Shown here: one piece after another, positions 9,676 to 18,183 of the stretch
How the letters are laid out: every line of letters starts with the position of its first letter
Numbering within the stretch: position 1 is the stretch's first letter
Assembly: GCA_903840355.1 (NCBI GenBank)
Contig: CAIMFJ010000005.1
Span: forward strand, 558,001-622,000
Length of the DNA stretch: 64,000 nt
Reading direction: 5' to 3'
DNA from: an uncultured Opitutia bacterium
GTDB lineage: Bacteria > Verrucomicrobiota > Verrucomicrobiia > Opitutales > UBA953
Notes under the pieces: generated by a model
Databases searched by the model: none
The model's input: the letters and a program-made list of their open reading frames with translations, nothing else
What the model was told of the DNA's origin: nothing
Program-made: the position numbers and the translations under genes

Positions 9676-12270
9676 TTAGGGGGCGAAAAGCTGCAGTTCC
9701 TGAATCGCCCAAGGCTGATTATTCGCGGCATTCGTCAGCGTCAGCTTCAAGAACTTCACGGACTTGGGCTCAAAGAAGACTTCGCTCATGCCATACAAGC
9801 CGTGGGTCGTCGCAATGTTAACCCACTTCTTACCATCGACCGATCCCTCGACCTTGTAGCCCAAGGGAAAGGCGCTAGGACGACTCGGTGCCTCCATCCG
9901 GAGGCCGGCCACCTTTTGCTCCGCAGGCAACTCAATTTGATACCACATACCCTTCTTCTGGTTTTCTTTAGTCACCCACATGGTCTTGGCATCGGCATCG
10001 CAGCCATTGGGGGCCGTGTCCGCTTGATCACTGGCGCCCACCTTCCATTCCTTGCTACCACTCATAGGCTTAGGCAAAGAGGCCTGTAGCGTCGCCACGG
10101 TCCAAGGAGCGGCATTGCCCTTCAACTCCGCCCGCACGCGGGCCACGTCGACCTCGGTAACACAGGCACCATGGTTTCCAAAAGAATTACGCACATAGGA
10201 GGAGACGGCTGCAATCCAGGCATCGTCATTCATCCCCATGGCTACCATTTGGGCATCGTAGGTCTTGCCCGCAATCGGACCAGTTAAGCCATTCAAGAGC
10301 ACACGTACAATCGCGTCGCGGTGACTACGTACATCGGCCGAACCACTCAAGGGAGGGGCAATCGTCATGCCAGGTTTGCCACCTTCCATAGCCATGCCCT
10401 TGCCGTCATAACCGTGGCAGGCGAAACAGAGTTCGCGGTAAATCGCTTGTCCCTTGGCCAATTGTGCATTCTCAGCTGGCGAATACTCCCGGCCGCCAAC
10501 TTGATCCGAGCCAGTCAACACAATCGCCCCTAGCTCGCGCACGCCCTTCGAAGTCGAAGCCATCAGCGTAGCTTGCGCAAACTTCTGACCTTCGGGCCAA
10601 GCTTTAACATCATTGCTGGCGAGGTACTTGCCCGTCATCACGGCCTGCAGGACAACATTAGCATCTGCGTCTTTACCTAATTTACGGAAATCATCGAGCA
10701 ACGCTTTGTCGCCGGCCCGCACCAAGGTTTCCCCGGCTCGCATACCTTGGACCCGCAAACGCGCATCCGTATCTGTCAGGAAAGCGCGCACTACTTTAGC
10801 GTCCAACGCACCGAGACCTTCCAAGGTCCACAAAGCGTGAATACGTCCTAAGGCATCCGGGCCTTTCAAAGCTAATTCAGTCAAAGCAGGGACTACCGAC
10901 TTATCGCCGCGCACGATTAATAGTTTCTGAGCGGTGTCGCGCCACCAGCCATTTGGATGAGACAAATGGGCCACCCACTGTGCGGGCGTTTCGTCCAACA
11001 TCTTTGGCTGAGGACCAGGTTTGAAGTCCTTGTGCACGAGGCGCCAGATGCGTCCGTTGGCCGCAACCTTATCCATGCTGTATTGTTGTACCACCTTGCG
11101 CAGGTAACTACCTTCACGTACCCAATTGCCTTCTTGAATAATCCCGCGGTACATATCGACCAAGTAAAGACAACCGTCTGGACCATTGGCGATGTTCACG
11201 ATGCGGAAGTTGGGATCACTGGAGCGAATGAATTCAGTATGGCCATAGGGATTCGTGATTTTCGTAATCCCATCTTCCACCGAAACCTTGGCACGGCGAA
11301 TCAAACGACCGACCGGCTCGGAGATTAAAACGTCGCCTTGTAAATCGGCCGGCATCCGGTCGACGCGAACAACTTGTTGACCACAAGAACCCGTGAAGTG
11401 ATTCAACGTCTTATCCAAGCGCGTGCGCATGGGGCCACCTTGGTGATCAGCCAAACCAATCTTAGGCCAAACCTGCATGAAGTCCTCAGGGTACTGATTC
11501 TTCACATCAAAAGCTCCATACAAGATGGGCGTCTGGAAGTGCCAGAGCCCCTTTTCGCCCCCGGCGTTACTCCACCAAATCTTGCCTAAATTATCTTGAG
11601 CCAAGCCCCACTGACCACCGCCACCAGGGATGTTTTCCTTTAAGGGTGGCTGTGCCCCATTCCAGCGCAGTCGGTAGGCGTTATAAGTCTGATAAATCCA
11701 GTTATCGAGCCCCCATACGAGGCCGCTTTGCTGGTGCTCTAAATTGCCGTTCTTAGGTCCACCCTGAAACCAAAGGTCTTTTTTATCCGCGACGCCATCC
11801 CCCTTCGAATCCCGGTAGAGGTAAACATCCGTAGTGTCGGTCTCATTGATGAGCACCCGATCATCGAGCGGCAACACCATGCGAGGTAAGACTAACTTAT
11901 CCCGGTAGATAACGTGTTTATCAAATCGGCCGTCACCTTTGGTGCTTTCGTGACGCGAGACAACGCTCAAAGGGTCGTGCTCATTCTTACCATCAATCTC
12001 CTGCATGTACGTGCGCATCTCCGCTAGGTACATCCGGCCATTACCGTCAAAGGTAAGGTTTACGGGCTCATGAATCCCATCACGCTCGCTGAGTACCAAC
12101 TCCAGGCGATAGCCCTCGGGTAAATCAATCGTCTTCAACTCCTCTTCGGGGCTGAGCGTCTTCACGGCTGGCTGAGGCGTGAAATCGGGTTCATAAACTT
12201 TTTCCGTCGGCGCCGGAGCGGCCCACAGCGCCATCGAGACGGTCAAAAAGGACAAAGCTAGGGACTTCAT
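9676..12270 (-). CDS. PVC-type membrane-bound dehydrogenase-like protein with cytochrome c and discoidin-like domains
   Basis: An 864-aa exported protein (signal sequence about 1-18). Residues about 40-450 form a propeller-like domain of the Pirellula/Verrucomicrobium dehydrogenase type (TIGR02604-like: E-E-L-K-T-I-D-L-P-E-G-Y, N-G-P-D-G-C-L-Y-L-V-D-M-Y-R-G-I-I-Q). HEAT-like helical repeats follow. A cytochrome c module has C-F-A-C-H at residues 615-619, with a Met-rich region after it. The final 120 residues (W-K-V-G-A-S to the end) resemble an F5/8 type C carbohydrate-binding domain. It probably oxidises a sugar or alcohol and passes electrons to the haem, but the substrate is unknown. The paralogue at 60301-62862 lacks the C-terminal binding domain. 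Confidence 0.88.
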   Translation of the reverse strand: MKSLALSFLTVSMALWAAPAPTEKVYEPDFTPQPAVKTLSPEEELKTIDLPEGYRLELVLSERDGIHEPVNLTFDGNGRMYLAEMRTYMQEIDGKNEHDPLSVVSRHESTKGDGRFDKHVIYRDKLVLPRMVLPLDDRVLINETDTTDVYLYRDSKGDGVADKKDLWFQGGPKNGNLEHQQSGLVWGLDNWIYQTYNAYRLRWNGAQPPLKENIPGGGGQWGLAQDNLGKIWWSNAGGEKGLWHFQTPILYGAFDVKNQYPEDFMQVWPKIGLADHQGGPMRTRLDKTLNHFTGSCGQQVVRVDRMPADLQGDVLISEPVGRLIRRAKVSVEDGITKITNPYGHTEFIRSSDPNFRIVNIANGPDGCLYLVDMYRGIIQEGNWVREGSYLRKVVQQYSMDKVAANGRIWRLVHKDFKPGPQPKMLDETPAQWVAHLSHPNGWWRDTAQKLLIVRGDKSVVPALTELALKGPDALGRIHALWTLEGLGALDAKVVRAFLTDTDARLRVQGMRAGETLVRAGDKALLDDFRKLGKDADANVVLQAVMTGKYLASNDVKAWPEGQKFAQATLMASTSKGVRELGAIVLTGSDQVGGREYSPAENAQLAKGQAIYRELCFACHGYDGKGMAMEGGKPGMTIAPPLSGSADVRSHRDAIVRVLLNGLTGPIAGKTYDAQMVAMGMNDDAWIAAVSSYVRNSFGNHGACVTEVDVARVRAELKGNAAPWTVATLQASLPKPMSGSKEWKVGASDQADTAPNGCDADAKTMWVTKENQKKGMWYQIELPAEQKVAGLRMEAPSRPSAFPLGYKVEGSVDGKKWVNIATTHGLYGMSEVFFEPKSVKFLKLTLTNAANNQPWAIQELQLFAP

Positions 12271-12382
12271 ATAACAGGGGTATGACCTGTTAACAAACCA
12301 GCGGTTCCCAAAAACTCAAGTGCTTCAGTCCATTCTTTCCTTTTGCTAATAGGGGCTTACAAAACCCGTCATATACCCCTTT

Positions 12383-15300
12383 ATGATCCTGCGTGGTCCC
12401 CAGCGTCCCGATTTACTGTGCGACGAAACTCTTGCCGATATTTTAAGGGCTACCGCCGCCGACTGCCCCACGCAAATCGCCTTGGAATGGCACGACCAAC
12501 GCTGGTCTTATACGCAACTTCTTCAAGAAGCCCAACACCTCGCCCAGGGACTGCATGCTCAGGGGGCCCAAGTCGACGGCGTAGTAGGCCTCTGGTTACC
12601 CCGTGGAGCAGATTTATTAATCAGCCAAGCCGCGATCACGTTAAGCGGGGCGGCTTGGTTGCCATTTGATGCCGACACTCCGATTGAGCGCGTCCAGCTT
12701 TGCCTGAATTCCGCTCGAGCCCAAGGTATCCTAACCAATCGTGAACGGGCACAGGCTTTACAAAAGCTCGGTCTAACCGCATGGGCGATTGAAGATTTAA
12801 AAGCGCTGCCACGAAGCAACCTGCCCTTGCCAGCGGCTCAGCCAAATTCTCCTGCTTACGTGATTTATACTTCGGGCTCCACGGGACAGCCCAAAGGCAT
12901 CGTCATCAGTCACCGCAATATCTGCCACTTGCTCCGCAGTGAAAACGCCGTCCTCGGCGTGCAGCGAACGGACCGCGTCTACCAAGGCTTCTCGGTCGCG
13001 TTCGACATGTCGTTCGAAGAAATTTGGATTAGTTATTTAGTGGGAGCGACCCTGTGGATTGCACCGCCCACCATTGTGAGTGACCCCGAAGCGCTGACCC
13101 AACAAATCAAACAGCAAAAACTTTCGGTGGTGCATGCGGTGCCGACGTTGATGGCCCTCATCGATGATCCCCTACCAGGGGTCCGTATAATTAATCTCGG
13201 TGGCGAAGCTTGCCCCGAAGCCTTAGTGGGACGTTTAGTGCGCCCGGGTCGCCTCTTGTTTAATTCTTATGGACCGACGGAAACGTCGGTCACCGCAACC
13301 CTCACCGCCCTGCAAGTCGGCGAAGCGGTTTCCATTGGACTGCCACTTCCCAACTACGGCGTGATGGTCGTAGACGACCAACAGCGCTTAGTGCCGGATG
13401 GTGAGATAGGCGAACTCGCGGTCTTTGGCCCGGGCCTAGCCACGGGATACCTCGGCTTGCCTGAACTCACCGCCAGTAAGTTTTTGCCGAATCCCCACGC
13501 GGCTTCACCCGAGGAAGCCCGCATCTACCTCACGGGCGACTTAGCCAAAATCGTCCCCGGCGGACCCGTTTATTGCCTCGGGCGAGTGGATGACCAAGTG
13601 AAGATCCGTGGCTTCCGAGTCGAACTCGGAGAGATTGAAGCTCGCTTAGCTCAAGAACCTGGAGTCGGTGCGGTCGCCGTCGTGCTACGCAAGATTGCTG
13701 AAGTCGATCAACTCATCGCTTTCTTAGTCCCCGCGGCTGGACAAACTCTGCAAGTTGCCGCGCTCCGCCAAGCCCTCAGCCTAACATTACCAAGCTACAT
13801 GGTGCCGGCTGTATTTGAGGTTTTACCTGAATTACCTCGACTGCCTTCCGGTAAAATCGACCGCAAAAAACTCCAGCCCTCCGCCCAAAGTTTAACGCAA
13901 GTTGCCGCCTCGAGCGAACCGCGCAATGAGGATGAAGTCGCCCTCTGGGCCGCCTTACAACGCATCGTACCTGGTCAATCACTGCGCCCTGAAGCGGATT
14001 TCTTTACCGACTTAGGTGGACATTCCCTCTTAGCCGCTCGCCTCGTCTCACTCCTCCGCCAACAACCTGCTTATGCGAATTTAAGCGTCGGCGACCTTTA
14101 CCGTGAACGCACTTTAGAGAAATTTTCGGCCATTCTTCGGCAACGACGCACCCATCTTCAGCAAAAGAAAAAGTCCGTCCGACTGCCCGTAAACCGTTGG
14201 CGCCATTTCTGGTGCGGCCTAGCGCAAGCCTGCTGCTTGCCCTTCATTGTACTCTGGCACATGGCTTCTTGGCTCGCCCCTTTCTTTACTTACCATTTCA
14301 ACACTGGGGAACCTGGCGATAGCATTCCCGTAGCGGTCGCTTGGTCGCTAACAGTTTTCATCCTCGTCGAGATTCTTTCCTTCATCATTGCCATTCTCGG
14401 CAAGCGCTTACTCGTCGGAAATTTAAAACCCGGACGGTATCCACTTTGGGGCGGAACTTATTTCCGATTTTGGCTTTCTGAAAAACTTTCGACGCTCGCC
14501 CCGATCCGACTCTTTCACGGCACGCCGTGGTTAAATCTCTACCTCCGCTTACTCGGAGCCAAAATCGGCCGCCATGTTTTCATTGATAACATCATTGTCG
14601 CGGTCCCGGAATTACTGACCATTGAAGAGGGTGCGGACTTAGGCTCCGCCGTCATTATCTCCAACGCTCGAGTCTCACAGGGCTATTTAATCGTCGGCCC
14701 AGTTCGCATCGACCAAGGTGCCTTGGTTGAATCCAATACCGTGCTCGAAAATCATACGTGCGTAGGCGCCAAAGCACGCCTAGAGGCCATGTCCTGCCTC
14801 GCAGAAGGCGTGCAAATTCCAGCTGGGGAAACATGGGCTGGTGCGCCAGCCCGTGCTACGTCGCGACTCACCGAAGTTCTTCCTCCGCGACCAACTAGTT
14901 CCTTCGTCCGTCAAATTTGGCTCTACACATTCTTTGCCCTAGGCGGCTTTGGGATCGCTTGCTTATTCTTCCTGCCTGTTTTCCCGGTCTTCATGCTCAT
15001 CGATGCCCTCGATGCGCATTATTTTGATATCTTTGAAGAAGATGTCGGCTCCTTCTTCAGTTTTGGTTTCTTCTTCCTGCTATCTATCCCTGCCAGCGCG
15101 CTATTGGTACTCCTAACGACCACGCTAACGGGGCTGCTCCGGAAAATCTTACTGCCGACCCAAGTTGTTGGACGCTGGCCCATTCAGAGCGGCGCCTACT
15201 TACGCAAATGGCTGATCACCCGTATTCTTGATGCGAGTTTAGAAACCCTCCACGGACTCTACGCCTCCGTTTTCGCTGCGACTTGGCTCCGACTCATGGG

Positions 15301-16336
15301 AGCCAAAGTGGGACGGCATACCGAAGTTTCCACCGCCACAGGAGTTATTCCTGATTTACTCACTTTAGGTCACGACTCCTTTGTCGCCGACGGGGTGATG
15401 CTGGGCGATGAAGAGCAACGCGGAGGCTGGATGACCCTGAAACCTACCGTAATCGGCAACCGCTCTTTCTTGGGCAATGGTGCTTACGTTCCCGATGGTA
15501 GCGTTGTACCCGATGACATGCTCATCGGCGTCCAAACGCGCACGCCGCCCAATGAAGCCATGAAACCTGGCCAAGTCTGGATGGGCTCGCCTGCCCTACT
15601 CCTGCCCGCCCGCGAAGGGGACTTGGGCTTCAACGCGAGCTTAACGTTTCGTCCGAGCAAATTACGGTGGCTCAGCCGCGCTTTCGTCGAAACCCTGCGC
15701 ATTGTGCTCCCGATGTCCTTCGTTATCGCCACCGGTTATTTAATTGTACAAGAGACCATCCCCTACGCCGAAGAAGAACAGTGGGGCATGATGACCCTTG
15801 CCCTCGCCTTAGCAGGCTGTCTCTACGGCATCTCTTCCTTCTTACTAGTCGTTGCCCTCAAATGGTTGTGTATCGGCAAATACATCCCAACGGCACGTCC
15901 CATGTGGTCGCCGTTCGTCTGGATCAGCGAAGCCGTAACCAACGTCTATGAATCCCTCGCGGTGCCTAACTTCCTCGATTTCTTACGTGGCACGCCGCTC
16001 CTGCCTTGGGCTTTAAAACTCTTGGGCGTGAAAGTCGGTCAGCGCACCTTCCTTGATACGACTGACATGACCGAATTCGATTGTGTGACTATTGGTGACG
16101 ACTGTGAGCTCAACTACTCCTGCGGCCCTCAAACGCACTTGTTTGAAGATCGCGTGATGAAAATCGGCCATGTCATCATCGGCCATCGCGTCAGCGTCGG
16201 AGCGGCCTCAACCATTCTTTATAATACAGAAATCGGAGACGATGTCCAATTAGGCTCCCTCACGCTCGTCGCCAAAGGTGAACGCCTGCCAGCCCAGACC
16301 GCCTGGGAAGGATCGCCGGCGGCCCCCGTGGCATGA
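12383..16336 (+). CDS. Pls/PosA-type single-module NRPS with membrane-embedded C-terminal domains
   Basis: A 1317-aa protein. The adenylation domain (about 10-500) has the A3 loop Y-T-S-G-S-T-G-Q-P-K-G (162-172), Y-G-P-T-E-T, and the A10 lysine K491 in P-S-G-K-I-D-R. A carrier domain follows, with D-L-G-G-H-S and phosphopantetheine Ser548. After it come six hydrophobic segments in three pairs, each followed by a left-handed beta-helix (hexapeptide) domain (about 720-830, 975-1080, 1220-1317). This A-T-(2TM-soluble)x3 layout is that of epsilon-poly-lysine synthetase and the TIGR02353 terminal domain. By analogy it may polymerise one amino acid at the membrane. Manual alignment places acidic E212 at the pocket position that often favours basic amino acids (inference). 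It overlaps the next gene by ATGA. Confidence 0.92.
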   Translation: MILRGPQRPDLLCDETLADILRATAADCPTQIALEWHDQRWSYTQLLQEAQHLAQGLHAQGAQVDGVVGLWLPRGADLLISQAAITLSGAAWLPFDADTPIERVQLCLNSARAQGILTNRERAQALQKLGLTAWAIEDLKALPRSNLPLPAAQPNSPAYVIYTSGSTGQPKGIVISHRNICHLLRSENAVLGVQRTDRVYQGFSVAFDMSFEEIWISYLVGATLWIAPPTIVSDPEALTQQIKQQKLSVVHAVPTLMALIDDPLPGVRIINLGGEACPEALVGRLVRPGRLLFNSYGPTETSVTATLTALQVGEAVSIGLPLPNYGVMVVDDQQRLVPDGEIGELAVFGPGLATGYLGLPELTASKFLPNPHAASPEEARIYLTGDLAKIVPGGPVYCLGRVDDQVKIRGFRVELGEIEARLAQEPGVGAVAVVLRKIAEVDQLIAFLVPAAGQTLQVAALRQALSLTLPSYMVPAVFEVLPELPRLPSGKIDRKKLQPSAQSLTQVAASSEPRNEDEVALWAALQRIVPGQSLRPEADFFTDLGGHSLLAARLVSLLRQQPAYANLSVGDLYRERTLEKFSAILRQRRTHLQQKKKSVRLPVNRWRHFWCGLAQACCLPFIVLWHMASWLAPFFTYHFNTGEPGDSIPVAVAWSLTVFILVEILSFIIAILGKRLLVGNLKPGRYPLWGGTYFRFWLSEKLSTLAPIRLFHGTPWLNLYLRLLGAKIGRHVFIDNIIVAVPELLTIEEGADLGSAVIISNARVSQGYLIVGPVRIDQGALVESNTVLENHTCVGAKARLEAMSCLAEGVQIPAGETWAGAPARATSRLTEVLPPRPTSSFVRQIWLYTFFALGGFGIACLFFLPVFPVFMLIDALDAHYFDIFEEDVGSFFSFGFFFLLSIPASALLVLLTTTLTGLLRKILLPTQVVGRWPIQSGAYLRKWLITRILDASLETLHGLYASVFAATWLRLMGAKVGRHTEVSTATGVIPDLLTLGHDSFVADGVMLGDEEQRGGWMTLKPTVIGNRSFLGNGAYVPDGSVVPDDMLIGVQTRTPPNEAMKPGQVWMGSPALLLPAREGDLGFNASLTFRPSKLRWLSRAFVETLRIVLPMSFVIATGYLIVQETIPYAEEEQWGMMTLALALAGCLYGISSFLLVVALKWLCIGKYIPTARPMWSPFVWISEAVTNVYESLAVPNFLDFLRGTPLLPWALKLLGVKVGQRTFLDTTDMTEFDCVTIGDDCELNYSCGPQTHLFEDRVMKIGHVIIGHRVSVGAASTILYNTEIGDDVQLGSLTLVAKGERLPAQTAWEGSPAAPVA

Positions 16337-16875
16337 CCCGTAAAGACCCGCCGCTGCTTGTCGCCACCTGGCCCGCCCAAGTGCCCCGTCCCTGCGAGGT
16401 GCCGTGCGTGATTCAACTCCACCATTCTGGACCGAAAACTGCCCAAAGGGCCTCTATTAGAAAAGTTCTGCAAGAGGTTTTACAATCGTGGGACTGCACC
16501 CTCCCCTGGAAAGAAACACCCCAAGGACCGATACACCCGCAATATACCATCAGTGTTTCTTACACCGCGACAAGTGTTTGGCTTGCACTGCATACTAGCT
16601 CTAAACTGGGAATCGATGCGGTCGTCACCGCGAATTTCCCAGAATTAATCAGCGTGAGTCAAACTTACCTCGGACCTAGCGCGACGCAAAGTATTTTGAG
16701 CCACACTCACCCTGCAAAAGCATTCGCACGGGAGTGGACCGTCTTAGAAAGCAACCTCAAAGCCCACCGACAAGGGCTAAGCGAATTCCCGGCACAACTA
16801 CCTCAACTAGAGCACACCGTGTCATGGGATACCACCGAGGGTATCGCCATCACGGTGTGCTGGTCGCAGCAGTAA
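16333..16875 (+). CDS. candidate diverged 4'-phosphopantetheinyl transferase
   Basis: A 180-aa cytoplasmic protein translationally coupled to the NRPS gene (ATGA overlap at 16333-16336). The segment I-S-V-S-Y (73-77), L-G-I-D (92-95) and the helix W-T-V-L-E-S-N-L-K-A (135-144) follow the order and spacing of Sfp-type transferases (S-x-S-H, G-I-D-x-E, W-T-x-K-E-x-x-x-K-A). D95, E139 and K143 match metal- or CoA-binding positions. The second acidic residue of G-I-D-x-E is Val, and the Lys of W-T-x-K-E is Leu. The likely job is to attach phosphopantetheine to Ser548 of the NRPS. The family call is my inference from motifs and context. Confidence 0.6.
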   Translation: MTRKDPPLLVATWPAQVPRPCEVPCVIQLHHSGPKTAQRASIRKVLQEVLQSWDCTLPWKETPQGPIHPQYTISVSYTATSVWLALHTSSKLGIDAVVTANFPELISVSQTYLGPSATQSILSHTHPAKAFAREWTVLESNLKAHRQGLSEFPAQLPQLEHTVSWDTTEGIAITVCWSQQ

Positions 16876-16878
16876 GCT

Positions 16879-18183
16879 TTAAGCGAAGAGTCCAGGGACC
16901 ATCTTCGCCTTATTACCAATCATGAAGGGGCGACCTGAAGGAGTCAGGATTTCGGTCTCCACGGGTAAACCAGCAGCGTGCGCAATGGTCGCATGTAAGC
17001 TCCCCACCGTTACGGGATTTTCTTCGGGAGCGTAGCCCTTGGCATCACTCGAACCATAGGCGATACCTTGCTTAATCCCACCACCGGCTAATACCGTGGA
17101 GAAAACCAAGGGATGGTGCCCGCGGCCATTGCCCGAAAGTTCGGGCTTACGACCAAACTCCGTGGTCACGGCAACCAGCGTCGAATCCAGCATCCCCTTG
17201 GAATCCAGATCTTGGATTAGGGCCGCAAAGACGCGGTCGAAATCGGTGCCAAGTTCCTTCATGCGTTCCTCTAAGTTAGCGTGCATATCCCAACCGCCAA
17301 AAGAAACTTCCACGAAGCGAACGCCATTTTCCACTAAGCGCCGGGCCAGCAAGCAACCTTGGCCAAACTTCGAATTACCATAACGCGCCCGCGTCGCCGC
17401 AGGTTCCGCCGAAAGGTCGAAGGCCTTCAAGTCGGTGCTCTTCATCAACTGGAAGGTGGAATCGTAAAACTCGTTATAGGCTTTCACATTTTCGTCTTCG
17501 GCCTTGGCCCCAAAACTACCATCTAAAGCTGCTAGCAAATCGGCACGCTTAGCTTGCGTATCGGCATCCGAAAAACTCTTGGCGTTTTGTAAACCGTCAT
17601 TGGGCGATAAAATTGGCAGTGGAGAAAAAGACGCAGGGAACCAACCGTTACCATGATTGGAGGAACGTCCGACGCATACCGACGAGGGCAACGTTTTGCT
17701 ACTCGCACCCAAGAAGTGTTGGGCCCAAGCCCCTAACGTAGGGTGTTGAATGACGCCGCGTTGCTCAAAGCCGGTACGCATTAAATAGGCTGCGGAAGCG
17801 TGCACGCCGACCTTGGCGGTCATCGAACGAATCACCGCAATCTTATCCGCGACTTTGGCCGTCTCGGGCAAGAAGTCGGTTAATTGAAAACCGGCTTTCG
17901 TCGAAATCGGTGCCGCTGGTCCTTTAGTCCCGCCCGTCTTAGGATCAAAGGTGTCGATGTGCGACATCCCACCAGCGAGCTCGATGAAGATTACCCGTTT
18001 GGCCTTACCAAAACCTGGCAAACTCGCGTTAGGGGCTTTGGCACTAGGGGCCTCGGCGGCTTCCGCGAGTCGAGTGAAGAAAGGCAAGACCGTTAAACCA
18101 AACGAAATCTTAGCACAGCGCTCAATGAAAGCACGACGCGCCAAGGGATCACGCAATTGATTAGCAGAGATAGGGAGGTTCAT
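16879..18183 (-). CDS. DUF1501 family protein
   Basis: A 434-aa protein with an N-terminal twin-arginine-like signal (R16-R17, A-R-R-A-F-I-E-R-C-A-K then a hydrophobic stretch), matching Tat-exported DUF1501 proteins. The core R-V-I-F-I-E-L-A-G-G-M-S-H-I-D-T-F-D-P-K and V-A-V-T-T-E-F-G-R-K-P are family hallmarks, related to the alkaline phosphatase/sulfatase fold. The molecular role is not established. In planctomycetes and verrucomicrobia the gene almost always sits next to a DUF1549/DUF1553 partner, as here, with a 4-base ATGA overlap. It ends 3 bases from the convergent PPTase-like gene. Confidence 0.92.
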   Translation of the reverse strand: MNLPISANQLRDPLARRAFIERCAKISFGLTVLPFFTRLAEAAEAPSAKAPNASLPGFGKAKRVIFIELAGGMSHIDTFDPKTGGTKGPAAPISTKAGFQLTDFLPETAKVADKIAVIRSMTAKVGVHASAAYLMRTGFEQRGVIQHPTLGAWAQHFLGASSKTLPSSVCVGRSSNHGNGWFPASFSPLPILSPNDGLQNAKSFSDADTQAKRADLLAALDGSFGAKAEDENVKAYNEFYDSTFQLMKSTDLKAFDLSAEPAATRARYGNSKFGQGCLLARRLVENGVRFVEVSFGGWDMHANLEERMKELGTDFDRVFAALIQDLDSKGMLDSTLVAVTTEFGRKPELSGNGRGHHPLVFSTVLAGGGIKQGIAYGSSDAKGYAPEENPVTVGSLHATIAHAAGLPVETEILTPSGRPFMIGNKAKMVPGLFA

